Assembly: GCF_002250505.1 (NCBI RefSeq)
Contig: NZ_NJGY01000001.1
Coordinates: 2,039,616-2,103,615, forward strand
Direction: 5' to 3'
Length of the DNA stretch: 64,000 bases
DNA from: Janthinobacterium sp. PC23-8
GTDB taxonomy: Bacteria; Pseudomonadota; Gammaproteobacteria; Burkholderiales; Burkholderiaceae_D
The notes beneath the pieces were generated by a model. It was not told where the DNA came from. It worked only from the letters and a program-made list of their open reading frames with translations, and did not search any database. The position numbers and the translations under genes were made by a program. Within the stretch, counting starts at the first letter, position 1; every line of letters begins with the position of its first letter. Positions 37,981 through 46,826 of the stretch are shown one piece after another.

Positions 37981-38975
37981 GGCGCCACCCTGCGGTCAGC
38001 GTCGTACACCAGCCCGACCTGCTCGCGCATGGTGTCGAGCACTTTCATCAGCGCCAGCGTTTCCGCGTGCGGCATCACATCGCTTTCCGGCAGCCCGGCG
38101 CGGATGCAGCGCATCGCTTCGAGCGCTTCGTGCGTGTAGCCATTGCCGATAAAGGGAGCGGCCACCACGCGGCGCTCGCCGTGCATGGGCTCGACGATCA
38201 GGTGATCGGGTTTGTAGAAGCGGCCCGGCAGGCGGATGCGGCCCAGGGTGCCGGTGATGGTCAGTTCGGTCGGGCTCAAGACGCGCATGCTGCAGGCGCA
38301 GGACGAACTGCCGCCGCCTTCATGCAGCAGGCTGAACACCGCCTGCTCGTCAACGCCGGTCGGCCCCATTTCGGCCAGGGTTTGCACCTGCGTGACGGGG
38401 CCGAGAAAGAAGGCGGCCATCGACAGCGGATAGATGCCGATGTCGAGCAGCGCGCCACCGCCAAGCAGCGGGTTGAGCAAGCGGTGCTCGGGCGGAAAAC
38501 TGGCGACAAAGCCGATATCGGCCTGCAGTTGTTGGACCTGGCCGATGGCGCCGCTGGCGATCAGGCGCCGCGCTTCCTGCACCGCCGGCAGAAAGCGGCT
38601 CCACATGGCTTCCATCAAAAACAGCTTTTTTTCGCGCGCCAGTTGGATCACGCTTTGCGCTTCGCGCGCGTTCATGGTGAACGGCTTTTCGCACACCACA
38701 TGCTTGCCCGCGGCCAGGCACATCAGGGCGTTTTGCGCATGCAGGGTATGTGGCGTGGCGATATAGATCACGTCGACACCGGCGTCGTCGGCCAGCGCCT
38801 GGCAGGAATCATGGCAACGTTCGATGCCAAACTGTGCGCCGAACCGCTGGCCGCTCTCAAGACTGCGCGACGCCACCGCCGCCAGCTGCGCGCCGGGCAG
38901 CTCGCCCAAGGCCGCCGCCATCGACTGCGCGATCTTGCCGGTACCGAGTATGCCCCACCGTATCACCTGCTCCAT
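37977..38975 (-). CDS. Gfo/Idh/MocA-family oxidoreductase
   Basis: A 332-residue NAD(P)-dependent dehydrogenase. Rossmann motif GILGTGKIAQSMA at the N-terminus; the family lysine is in HVVCEKPFTMNAREA. The C-terminal Gfo/Idh domain contains GGGALLDIGIYPLSMAAFFLG, as in trans-1,2-dihydrobenzene-1,2-diol-dehydrogenase-like members. The substrate is unknown, probably a sugar or cyclic alcohol. GAAAGGACCGGC precedes the ATG at 38975. Overlaps the MFS start by 4 nt, so the two are probably functionally linked. Confidence 0.88.
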   Translation of the reverse strand: MEQVIRWGILGTGKIAQSMAAALGELPGAQLAAVASRSLESGQRFGAQFGIERCHDSCQALADDAGVDVIYIATPHTLHAQNALMCLAAGKHVVCEKPFTMNAREAQSVIQLAREKKLFLMEAMWSRFLPAVQEARRLIASGAIGQVQQLQADIGFVASFPPEHRLLNPLLGGGALLDIGIYPLSMAAFFLGPVTQVQTLAEMGPTGVDEQAVFSLLHEGGGSSSCACSMRVLSPTELTITGTLGRIRLPGRFYKPDHLIVEPMHGERRVVAAPFIGNGYTHEALEAMRCIRAGLPESDVMPHAETLALMKVLDTMREQVGLVYDADRRVAP

Positions 38976-39010
38976 GCCGGTCCTTTCGCGCTGCTGCGCT
39001 GTGTTGGTTT

Positions 39011-39811
39011 TCATGCGGCTTTGCGCTTCGGGCGGAAAACCGCCGTGTCGCCATAAAACCGCGCATCCTGTTCTGGCCACCAGCCGGGAATGCCCAGCAC
39101 CGGCAAGGGCGTGAAATCGGCCGTGCTCAAGCCTTGTTGCGCCAGGTCATGCGCCACTTTTGCATCGAGCCAGACACGCCGTTCCCTGTCGTCCAGCGCA
39201 AAGTAGTCGTCACCGGCAAACACCACGCGCGTGTGCGCCGTGATGGCCTTGTAGGGCGCCACCAGTTTTTCCATCAGCGCGTGGCCGAACAGCCAGACGT
39301 CGGCGTCGCCTTTGGCGCCAAACTGTGCGCGCTGGTCGACAAACACGCCCTGCCAGTCATGCGCGCGCAAGGCTGCGTCCAGCGCATGGCCGGCCTGGCT
39401 GTCGCGCAGCACCAGCAGCGCCGAATTTTCGTCAAAAATCGTCGCGCCATCGCGCGCCGGCCCGCGCGATTTGCCGACACCCGACAAGGCGATCTGCGCC
39501 GCCTGCAAGGCGTTCAATTGCCGCTTGATCAGCGGGAAAGTGAGCCAGACGAGGGCGTTGAAAAAGTCGTGCAGATTGTCGCGCGTGGGCACGCCGCCGG
39601 TGGCACCGATAAACGCTTCATACGCCACGCCTTCGGGCAAGTCCGCTTGCGGCACAAAGCCCAGCGGCAGGCCAGATGGGTTGCGCAGGTCCAGCGCGCG
39701 CGCCTGCAGATTCAACGCTTCGATGACCGCATGGCGCTGCAAGTCCAGCCGCCCCCGCGCCGGCAGCACCGTGGCGTACCAGGGCCGGGTCCAGTCTATC
39801 GATGGCAGCAT
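39011..39811 (-). CDS. DUF3025 domain-containing protein
   Basis: 266 residues. The DUF3025 family is recognised by NLHDFFNALVWLTFPLIKRQLNALQA, the acidic VFAGDDYFAL segment and the C-terminal PLPVLGIPGWWPEQDARFYGDTAVFRP. It is a common betaproteobacterial neighbour of pyrC; no activity is known. No signal peptide or membrane segment. It begins 6 bp after pyrC, so the two are probably co-transcribed. Confidence 0.86.
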   Translation of the reverse strand: MLPSIDWTRPWYATVLPARGRLDLQRHAVIEALNLQARALDLRNPSGLPLGFVPQADLPEGVAYEAFIGATGGVPTRDNLHDFFNALVWLTFPLIKRQLNALQAAQIALSGVGKSRGPARDGATIFDENSALLVLRDSQAGHALDAALRAHDWQGVFVDQRAQFGAKGDADVWLFGHALMEKLVAPYKAITAHTRVVFAGDDYFALDDRERRVWLDAKVAHDLAQQGLSTADFTPLPVLGIPGWWPEQDARFYGDTAVFRPKRKAA

Positions 39812-39817
39812 GGCCGC

Positions 39818-40870
39818 TTACACCATCTTCCAGTTGATCTGCTCGCCGGCGTTGAGCGGAATCACGTGGTTCTCGCCCAGCGGCAGCGAGTCCGGCAAGG
39901 TCCAGCTTTCCCGTTTCAGGGTGATGGTATCGGTATTGCGCGGCAGGCCGTAGAAGGCCGGGCCGTGGAAGCTGGCGAACGCTTCCAGTTTGTCGAGCGC
40001 GCCGGCGCGTTCGAACGCTTCGGCATACAGCTCCATCGCGTGCAGGGCCGTGTAGCAGCCGGCGCAGCCGCAGGCCATTTCCTTGGCGCCTTGCGCATGC
40101 GGCGCCGAGTCGGTGCCGAGGAAAAAGCGTTCGTCGCCGCTGGCGGCCGCCGTCATCAGGGCCAGGCGGTGTTCTTCGCGCTTCAGGATCGGCAGGCAAT
40201 AGTAATGGGGACGGATGCCGCCCTTGAAAATCTCGTTGCGGTTGTACAGCAAGTGATGCGCGGTGATGGTGGCGGCGATCGGGCCTTCGGCCTCGGCCAC
40301 GTACTGCGCCGCGTCCTTGGTGGTGATATGTTCGAACACCACCGACAGGGCCGGGAAACTACTGCGCAGCGGGCGCATCACGCGTTCGATGAAGACGGCT
40401 TCGCGATCAAAAATATCAATCTCGGGGTCGGTCACTTCGCCGTGCACGAGGAAGGGCATGCCCACTTCCTGCATCACTTCGAGCACCTTGTAGCAGTTTT
40501 TCAGGTCAGTCACGCCAGCATCGGAGTTGGTGGTGGCGCCGGCCGGATACAGTTTGACGGCCTGCACGATGCCGCTGTCCTGCGCGCGGCGGATTTCGTC
40601 GGGCGAGGTGTTATTCGTCAGGTACAGCACCATCAGCGGGTCGAAACTGACGCCTTCCGGCACGGCGGCCAGGATGCGCTCGCGGTAGGCGGCGGCGTCG
40701 GCGGTGGTGGTGACGGGCGGCTTCAAATTCGGCATCACGATGGCGCGGCCGAACTGGCGCGCGCTGTGCGGCAGCACGCTGGCCATCACGGCGCCGTCGC
40801 GCAGGTGCAAATGCCAGTCGTCGGGACGGGCGATGGTGATGGAGGAAGCGGTGTGATCGGGTGTGGACAT
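39818..40870 (-). CDS. pyrC: Dihydroorotase
   Basis: Third step of pyrimidine synthesis: carbamoyl-aspartate to dihydroorotate. 350 residues, class II (E. coli PyrC-like) length. Zinc ligands are in DWHLHLRDG (H20, H22), the carbamylated lysine in [15 protein letters not shown], further ligands in [12 protein letters not shown] and [11 protein letters not shown], and the catalytic Asp in FLGTDSAPH. It is the first gene of the leftward run that includes DUF3025 and the transporter genes. Confidence 0.97.
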   Translation of the reverse strand: MSTPDHTASSITIARPDDWHLHLRDGAVMASVLPHSARQFGRAIVMPNLKPPVTTTADAAAYRERILAAVPEGVSFDPLMVLYLTNNTSPDEIRRAQDSGIVQAVKLYPAGATTNSDAGVTDLKNCYKVLEVMQEVGMPFLVHGEVTDPEIDIFDREAVFIERVMRPLRSSFPALSVVFEHITTKDAAQYVAEAEGPIAATITAHHLLYNRNEIFKGGIRPHYYCLPILKREEHRLALMTAAASGDERFFLGTDSAPHAQGAKEMACGCAGCYTALHAMELYAEAFERAGALDKLEAFASFHGPAFYGLPRNTDTITLKRESWTLPDSLPLGENHVIPLNAGEQINWKMV

Positions 40871-40948
40871 GGCAGCAGCTCTCGGGCGGTGATGGCGGAT
40901 GGCGCCATTTTACCAGCCGCAAGCGCGCCGTTAATCGGGTGCACACGC

Positions 40949-40973
40949 AAAAACGGCCGGTGGATGCCGGCCG
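40949..40973 (-). terminator. Terminator of the gltIJKL operon
   Basis: CGGCCGG-CATCCA-CCGGCCG hairpin on the minus strand followed by TTTTT. It lies 20 bp after the gltL stop and before pyrC. Confidence 0.9.
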
Positions 40974-40994
40974 CTTTTAACGAGGAGAGAAAAC

Positions 40995-41723
40995 TCAGTG
41001 AATGATTTTCGCCAGGAAATCACGCGCGCGGTCCGAGCGCGTGGTGGTGAAGAACTCATCCTTGCTGCAGTCTTCGATGATCTTGCCCTGGTCCATGAAG
41101 ACGATGCGGTTGGCCACGCGCTTGGCAAAGCCCATTTCGTGCGTGACGACCATCATCGTCATGCCCTCTTGTGCCAGGCCGACCATCACATCGAGCACTT
41201 CGTTGATCATCTCCGGGTCGAGCGCCGAGGTCGGCTCGTCGAACAGCATGGCGATCGGGTCCATCGACAGCGCGCGGGCGATCGCCACGCGCTGCTGCTG
41301 GCCGCCCGACAGCTGGCCGGGGAACTTGTCCTGCTGCGACAAGAGGCCCACGCGGTCCAGGTATTTCAGGCCCTTGGCGTTGGCTTCGTCGGCGCTGCGG
41401 CCCAACACCTTGATCTGGCCGATGGTCAGGTTTTCGCGGATGCTCAGGTGCGGGAACAGCTCGAAGTTCTGGAACACCATGCCGATGCGCGCGCGCAGTT
41501 TCGACAGATTGGTCTTCGCATCGTTGACGGCGATATTGTCGACGATGATCTGCCCTTTCTGGATCGGTTCGAGGCCGTTGACGGTCTTGATCAGGGTCGA
41601 TTTTCCGGAACCCGAAGGGCCGCAGATGACCATCACGTCACCCTTCGACACTTCGGTACTGCAGTCGGTCAGTACCTGGAAGTGGCCATACCATTTGCTT
41701 ACATTTTTCAGTTCAATCATCAT
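40995..41723 (-). CDS. gltL: Glutamate/aspartate ABC importer, ATP-binding subunit
   Basis: 242-residue ATPase of the polar amino acid uptake family. Walker A GPSGSGKST (32-40 region), Q-loop VFQNFELFPHLS, signature LSGGQQQRVAIARAL, Walker B MLFDEPTSALDPE and switch His VVTHEMGFA. The first codon pair is ATGATG, so the start may be 41723 or 41720. Last gene of the operon, followed by a strong terminator. Confidence 0.95.
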   Translation of the reverse strand: MMIELKNVSKWYGHFQVLTDCSTEVSKGDVMVICGPSGSGKSTLIKTVNGLEPIQKGQIIVDNIAVNDAKTNLSKLRARIGMVFQNFELFPHLSIRENLTIGQIKVLGRSADEANAKGLKYLDRVGLLSQQDKFPGQLSGGQQQRVAIARALSMDPIAMLFDEPTSALDPEMINEVLDVMVGLAQEGMTMMVVTHEMGFAKRVANRIVFMDQGKIIEDCSKDEFFTTTRSDRARDFLAKIIH

Positions 41724-41759
41724 TTTCTTTCTGTAGACGTCAGCACCGGGCTGCCAGGA

Positions 41760-42452
41760 TTAACGGATAATGGCGACGCGTTTTTGCAGGCGCTTGACCA
41801 GGAACGACAGGGCATAGCACAGCACGAAATACACGACGGCCACGAACACATACATCTCCACCAGGCGGCCATCGCGCTGGGCAATTTTCGAGGCGGCGCC
41901 GACGAAATCGGGGATCGACAGCACGTACACCAGCGACACGTCCTGGAACAGCACGATGGTTTGCGTCAGCAGCACCGGGATCATGTTGCGGAACGCCTGC
42001 GGCAGCACGATATTGACCATGGTCTGGTAATAGTTCATGCCCAGCGCCTGGCCGGCCCAGACCTGGCCGCGCGGAATCGACTGTATGCCGCTGCGCATGA
42101 TCTCGCAGTAATACGCCGCCTCGAACAGGATGAAGGTGATCAGGGCCGACGAGAACGCGCCCACCTTGACCGGTTCGTCGGCGCCGATGATCCAGGCGGC
42201 GATATACGGCACCAGGAAATAGAACCAGAAGATCACCAGCACCAGCGGAATCGAGCGTATCAGGTTGACGTAGCTCGACGCCACAGTCGACAGGATGCGG
42301 CTGCTCGACAGGCGCATCAGCGCCAGCAAGGTGCCCAGCACGATGCCGCCGACCATCGCCAGCGCCGTCAGCTTGAGAGTAAACAGCATGCCAACCTGGA
42401 ACAGGTAGACCCAGGAACGCGAGATGACATCGAAGTCGAAATTACCGAACAT
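41760..42452 (-). CDS. gltK: Glutamate/aspartate ABC importer, permease GltK
   Basis: 230 residues with about five membrane segments. The EAA loop GQVWAGQALGMNYYQTMVNIVLPQAFRNMIP contacts the ATPase. The N-terminal ISRSWVYLFQVGMLFTLKLTALAM is typical of GltK-type permeases. One base separates it from gltJ, and the two form the membrane heterodimer. Confidence 0.94.
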   Translation of the reverse strand: MFGNFDFDVISRSWVYLFQVGMLFTLKLTALAMVGGIVLGTLLALMRLSSSRILSTVASSYVNLIRSIPLVLVIFWFYFLVPYIAAWIIGADEPVKVGAFSSALITFILFEAAYYCEIMRSGIQSIPRGQVWAGQALGMNYYQTMVNIVLPQAFRNMIPVLLTQTIVLFQDVSLVYVLSIPDFVGAASKIAQRDGRLVEMYVFVAVVYFVLCYALSFLVKRLQKRVAIIR

Positions 42453-42453
42453 A

Positions 42454-43203
42454 TCAGTGTCCTCCCGATTTGCTGCCGGCGACGATAAAGCCGGGGATGG
42501 CGATCTTTTTCTCGATCAGCGCCATCAGGACCACCACCAGCAGGTTGACGGCGACGTAGATGATGGTGGCGGCCGAAAACGCTTCGAACACCTGGAAGGA
42601 AAACTCCTGGATGGCGCGCGCGCTGGCCGTCAGTTCGACCAGGCCAATGGTCAACGCCACGGAACTATTCTTGATGATGTTCAAAAATTCGCTGGTCAAA
42701 GGCGGCATGATCACGCGCGCGGCCATCGGCAGCAAGATGAAGCGGTAGGTTTGCGGCAGGGTCAATCCCAGCGCCGTGCCGGCCAGTTTTTGCCCGCGCG
42801 GCAGCGCTTCGATGCCGGTAGTGACCTGCACCGCCACCCGCGACGAGGTGAAAAAGCCCAGGCACAGGACGGCCGTGACGAACGGCGCGTTCGGCAGCGA
42901 CTTGATCCAGTTGCCCAGGTCGGCCGGCAGCAATTCCGGCATCACGAAATACCACAAGAACATCTGCACCAGCAGAGGCACGTTGCGGAATAATTCGACA
43001 TAGGCGTTGGCGACACCGACCACCCATTTGTTGGGCAGGGTGCGAATGGTGCCGATCACCAGACCCAGTATCAACGCCATGATCCAGGCCGCGCCGGCGG
43101 TGGCCAGGGTCCAGGTCAGGCCGGACCACAAGGTGTCCATATATGTGCTGACACCGTCGGGAGAAGTCTCCCAGAAGATGCGCCAATTCCAGTTGTAATT
43201 CAT
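42454..43203 (-). CDS. gltJ: Glutamate/aspartate ABC importer, permease GltJ
   Basis: 249 residues starting MNYNWNWRIFWETSPDG, the GltJ-type N-terminus. TLWSGLTWTLATAGAAWIMALILG and the EAA loop GQKLAGTALGLTLPQTYRFILLPMAARVIMP follow. AAGGATCAAC precedes the ATG at 43203. A hairpin separates it from gltI upstream. Confidence 0.94.
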   Translation of the reverse strand: MNYNWNWRIFWETSPDGVSTYMDTLWSGLTWTLATAGAAWIMALILGLVIGTIRTLPNKWVVGVANAYVELFRNVPLLVQMFLWYFVMPELLPADLGNWIKSLPNAPFVTAVLCLGFFTSSRVAVQVTTGIEALPRGQKLAGTALGLTLPQTYRFILLPMAARVIMPPLTSEFLNIIKNSSVALTIGLVELTASARAIQEFSFQVFEAFSAATIIYVAVNLLVVVLMALIEKKIAIPGFIVAGSKSGGH

Positions 43204-43264
43204 GTTGATCCTTCCCATGCAGCCATCAGACGGCGGCCAGCAGGCTGGCCGCCGCACGCAAAAT

Positions 43265-43296
43265 GAAACGGGAGGCTCGCGCCTCCCGGTTTTTCA
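43265..43296 (-). terminator. Hairpin between gltI and gltJ (partial terminator/attenuator)
   Basis: ACCGGGAGGC-GCGA-GCCTCCCGT on the minus strand, followed by TTCATTTT. It is inside the operon, just after the binding-protein gene. It could protect gltI mRNA or let only some transcripts reach the permease genes. On the plus strand it is followed by TTTTT. Confidence 0.65.
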
Positions 43297-43306
43297 CGCA
43301 GTCCTG

Positions 43307-44263
43307 TTATTTTTTCTTTTTGTCCGACGCCTTTTGCGCTTCCGGCACGGCCGCGTAGGCCGCCGGATCGCCCGAATCGGTCGGGTTGGCGAAGACCGCT
43401 TTCAATTGCGGCGGCATCGGGAAATTCAGGTTGATGTTTTTAGGCGGAATATTCGAGGTAAACCATTTCGCATAAATACGGTTGATGTCGTCGCTCTTGT
43501 ACAGGCGCGTCAACGCATCGTCGACCACTTTCTTGAACGCCGGGTCGCCCTTGCGCATCATGATGCCGTACGGCTCGACCGACAGGGCTTCCTTGGTGAT
43601 CTCGTAGTCGCCCGGATTTTTCGAGTTGGCCACTTGCGAGGCGAGCAGGATGTCGTCGTTGGTTTCGGCCACGGCGCGGCCCGTTTCGAGCATCAGGAAC
43701 GATTCAGGATGGTCCTTGGCGATCGCGATGTTCATGCCCAGGTTTTTTTCCTTGTTCAGGATCGTCATCTGCTTGACGGTCGAGGTGCCGGCGGTAGCGA
43801 CCAGGGTCTTGCCGCGCATGTCTTCCAGGCTCTTGATGTTCGACGATTTCTTGGCCAGCAAGCGATTGGCGATCACGAACATGGTCGGCGCGAACGCGAC
43901 CTGCTGCTGGCGCTCCAGGTTGTTGGTGGTCGAACCGCATTCGAGGTCGATGGTGCCGTTGGCCATCAGCGGGATGCGGTTGGCCGAGGTGACAGGGCTC
44001 ATCACCACTTTCAGTTCGCTCAGGCCCAGGTGTTTTTGCAGGGCCGTGACGACCTTCATGCACAGGTCGATGGAATAGCCCTGGTACTGCTGCTTGTCAT
44101 CGAGATAGGAAAACGGTACCGAGCCGTCGCGTACGCCGAGCGTGACGGAACCGGCTTTTTTGATTTTGGCCAAGGTGCCCGTCAATTCCTGGGCTTGGGC
44201 TGGCGACATGCTGCCGATGACGCCGACGCTGAGCAGTGTTGCAATAATTTTGGTCAATTTCAT
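43307..44263 (-). CDS. gltI: Glutamate/aspartate periplasmic binding protein
   Basis: 318 residues. A signal peptide with cleavage after SPAQA precedes the mature start QELTGTLAKIKKAG. GVRDGSVPFSYLDDKQQYQGYSIDLCMKVV and GTIDLECGSTTNNLERQQQVAFA are hallmarks of GltI/DEBP. It ends in a lysine-rich tail (ASDKKKK). GGAGAATCT precedes the ATG at 44263. First and probably most highly expressed gene of gltIJKL. Confidence 0.95.
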   Translation of the reverse strand: MKLTKIIATLLSVGVIGSMSPAQAQELTGTLAKIKKAGSVTLGVRDGSVPFSYLDDKQQYQGYSIDLCMKVVTALQKHLGLSELKVVMSPVTSANRIPLMANGTIDLECGSTTNNLERQQQVAFAPTMFVIANRLLAKKSSNIKSLEDMRGKTLVATAGTSTVKQMTILNKEKNLGMNIAIAKDHPESFLMLETGRAVAETNDDILLASQVANSKNPGDYEITKEALSVEPYGIMMRKGDPAFKKVVDDALTRLYKSDDINRIYAKWFTSNIPPKNINLNFPMPPQLKAVFANPTDSGDPAAYAAVPEAQKASDKKKK

Positions 44264-44355
44264 AGATTCTCCTGAGCAGACAAACCAGGCCGGGCCTGGA
44301 CGAAACAACTGGGGTGTCAATACCACCAATGGATTGATTTTATTTCATTTCCCGC

Positions 44356-44385
44356 ACCATACCAGCCCTTTTCTTCGATTGACAA
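44356..44385 (-). promoter_or_regulatory. Candidate promoter of gltIJKL
   Basis: On the minus strand TTGTCA (44385-44380), 18-bp spacer, TATGGT (44361-44356), about 90 bp before the gltI ATG. Only fair matches to consensus. Confidence 0.35.
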
Positions 44386-44468
44386 TCAGTTTCACCGGAA
44401 TAGGGACGCGGCGCACCAGCGAAGTGCCATCGCTGTAGCATTTTTCCTACTGTTTTACGGCGACGCAC

Positions 44469-46316
44469 TTATTTGGCCAGGCTCAATGCATCGCTGTCAC
44501 TTTCCTCTTCATCGCGCTGGCCCGCCTGCTGGCGCTGCCACATCTGCGCATACAGGCCACCGGCAGCGAGCAATTGCGGATGCGTGCCCCGCTCGACGAT
44601 GCGGCCGTGGTCCAGCACCAGGATCTGCTGGGCGTCGGCCACCGTCGACAAGCGGTGGGCAATCACCAGGGTCGTGCGGTTCTTCGCGATGTCCTTCAGC
44701 TGCGCCTGGATCGCCTGTTCGGCTTTCGAGTCGAGCGCCGAGGTGGCCTCGTCGAAAATCAGGATGGCGGGGTCTTTCAGCAAGGTGCGGGCAATTGCCA
44801 CGCGCTGCTTTTCGCCGCCCGACAGTTTCAAGCCACGCTCGCCCACCATCGATTGATAACCGTCCGGCAGGCTTTCGATGAAGTCGTGGATCGACGCCGC
44901 CCTGGCCGCCGCCACGATGGCCTCCTTGCTGGCGCCCGGCTTGCCGTAGGCGATGTTGTATTCGATGGTGTCGTTGAACAGCACGGTATCTTGCGGCACG
45001 ATGCCGATCGCCGCGCGCAGCGAGTCCTGGGTGATGGCGCGCAGATCCTGGCCGTCGATGGTGATGCTGCCGTCGTTGACTTCATAGAAGCGGAACAACA
45101 GGCGAGACAGGGTCGACTTGCCCGAACCGCTGTGGCCGACCACCGCCGTGGTAGTGCCGGCGGCAATCTGGAAGTCGACATCGAACAGGATCTGGCGCTT
45201 GGCTTCATAACTGAAATCGACGTGCGCAAAGCGCACCGCCGCGCCGTGCGTGACCAGCGGCCTGGCTTGCGGCGTATCGGCGATTTCGCGGTTCTCGTCG
45301 AGCAGTGAAAACAGGCGCTCCATGTCGGCCAGGCTTTGCTTGATTTCGCGGTAGATCACACCCAGGAAATTGAGCGGAATATACAGCTGGATCATGAAGG
45401 CGTTGACCAGCACCAGGTCGCCCAGGGTCATGCTGCCGCCGATCACGCCCACCGTCGCGCGCCACAAAATCAGGGTGACGGCGGTGGCGATGATCAGCGA
45501 CTGGCCCGTGTTCAGCAGGGACAGCGAGGTTTGCGACCTGACGGCCGCCGATTCATAGCGCTGCAGACCCTCGTCATAGCGGCGCGCCTCGTAGTCTTCA
45601 TTGCCAAAATACTTGACGGTCTCGTAGTTGATCAGCGAGTCGATGGCTTTGGTGTTCGCCTTGGAATCGAGATCGTTCATGGTGCGCCGGAAGTGCGTGC
45701 GCCAGTTCGTCACCAGCACGGTAAAGGCGATATACGACACCAGCGCCACCGCCGTGATGACGGTAAACCAGATGTCGTAATGCAGCACCAGGTAACCGAG
45801 CACCAGGGTGATTTCCACCAGCGTCGGCAGGATATTGAACAGGGTGTAGGAAATCAGCGAGCCGACGCTGCGCGTGCCGCGTTCGATATCGCGCGTCATG
45901 CCGCCCGTCTGGCGGTTCAGGTGAAAGCGCAAGGAGAGCGCATGCAGGTGGCGGAACACCTGCAGCGCAATGGTGCGCACGGCGCGCTGGGTGACGCGGG
46001 CAAACAAAAATTCGCGCAGCTCGGTAAACACGGTGGTCGAGACACGTAATAAACCGTAGGCCACCAGCAGGGCGACGGGCAACACCAGCAGCGCCTGCGG
46101 GTGCGAGGTTGTCACGCTCATGGCGTCGACCAGCTTTTTCAAAATCAATGGCACGCCCACATTGGCCAGCTTGGCGCCGACCAGGCACAGCAGCGCCAGC
46201 AGCACGCGCCATTTGTAGACCCATAAATAGGGCAGCAAGGTTTTCAGGGTGGCGAAATCGCTGCGGCTGGCGGCGGCGGGCGAGCGAGGTGGGGGGGGAG
46301 TCTGGGAGCGGCGCAT
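44469..46316 (-). CDS. ATM1/HMT1-type ABC exporter (fused membrane and ATPase domains)
   Basis: About 615 residues: six membrane helices (residues about 40-330), then the ATPase with Walker A GHSGSGKSTL, signature LSGGEKQRVAIARTLL, Walker B ILIFDEATSALD and IAHRLST. RFHLNRQTGGMTRDIERGTRSV and NYETVKYFGNEDYE are characteristic of the Atm1 group, which exports glutathione-linked metal or sulfur species. The N-terminus holds a proline run encoded by eight consecutive C residues. The start is the ATG at 46316; the frame continues upstream to a TTG at 46343. Divergent from the thioesterase gene. Confidence 0.92.
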   Translation of the reverse strand: MRRSQTPPPPRSPAAASRSDFATLKTLLPYLWVYKWRVLLALLCLVGAKLANVGVPLILKKLVDAMSVTTSHPQALLVLPVALLVAYGLLRVSTTVFTELREFLFARVTQRAVRTIALQVFRHLHALSLRFHLNRQTGGMTRDIERGTRSVGSLISYTLFNILPTLVEITLVLGYLVLHYDIWFTVITAVALVSYIAFTVLVTNWRTHFRRTMNDLDSKANTKAIDSLINYETVKYFGNEDYEARRYDEGLQRYESAAVRSQTSLSLLNTGQSLIIATAVTLILWRATVGVIGGSMTLGDLVLVNAFMIQLYIPLNFLGVIYREIKQSLADMERLFSLLDENREIADTPQARPLVTHGAAVRFAHVDFSYEAKRQILFDVDFQIAAGTTTAVVGHSGSGKSTLSRLLFRFYEVNDGSITIDGQDLRAITQDSLRAAIGIVPQDTVLFNDTIEYNIAYGKPGASKEAIVAAARAASIHDFIESLPDGYQSMVGERGLKLSGGEKQRVAIARTLLKDPAILIFDEATSALDSKAEQAIQAQLKDIAKNRTTLVIAHRLSTVADAQQILVLDHGRIVERGTHPQLLAAGGLYAQMWQRQQAGQRDEEESDSDALSLAK

Positions 46317-46377
46317 GGCGAAGGTCGGTTTTTTATGGTTCAATCAGGGCAATTGTAGCCCTTCATGAGAATAAACG

Positions 46378-46818
46378 ATGAGCACCTCCCCAGCACGCCC
46401 CGACAATTGCCTCGCCTCCGGCCTGCCCGCCGGCAAAATGCCCGAACTGCGCATGATGCCCGCACCTGCGGACGCCAATGTCTACGGCGATGTGTTCGGC
46501 GGCTGGATCATGGCCCAGGTCGATATCGCCGGCTCGCTGCCGGCCACCCGGCGCGCCAACGGCAGGGTTGCGACGATTGCCGTCAACTCCTTCGTCTTCA
46601 AAAACCCCGTGTTCGTCGGCGATCTGCTGTCGTTCTACGCCGAGATCGTCAAAGTGGGAAATACCTCGATCACCGTCAACGTGGAAGTGTATGCCGAGCG
46701 AAACCGCCTGCAAGCGTGCATCGTCAAGGTCACGGAAGCGACCCTGATCTACGTCGCCACCGATTCGGACCGCAAGCCGCGCCAGGTGCCGCCGATCGAA
46801 ACCCTGCTGTCGCAATAG
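46378..46818 (+). CDS. YciA-like acyl-CoA thioesterase (hotdog fold)
   Basis: A 146-residue single hotdog domain that hydrolyses acyl-CoA. DANVYGDVFGGWIMAQVDIAGSLPA holds the active-site Asp region of the YciA/BACH group. RVATIAVNSFVFKNPVFVGDLLSFYAEIVKVGNTSI is the second conserved block. It is followed 8 bp later by the PhoD gene. Broad-specificity activity is expected from the family. Confidence 0.9.
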   Translation: MSTSPARPDNCLASGLPAGKMPELRMMPAPADANVYGDVFGGWIMAQVDIAGSLPATRRANGRVATIAVNSFVFKNPVFVGDLLSFYAEIVKVGNTSITVNVEVYAERNRLQACIVKVTEATLIYVATDSDRKPRQVPPIETLLSQ

Positions 46819-46826
46819 CCTGCCTC

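Noticed and set aside
38750..41005. 751-codon open frame on the plus strand
   Set aside because: It crosses pyrC, DUF3025 and the oxidoreductase in antisense; a composition artefact.
44264..44468. Sigma-54 promoter upstream of gltI
   Set aside because: No GG-N10-GC pair with the TGGCAC/TTGC context is convincing; a weak sigma-70 site fits better.
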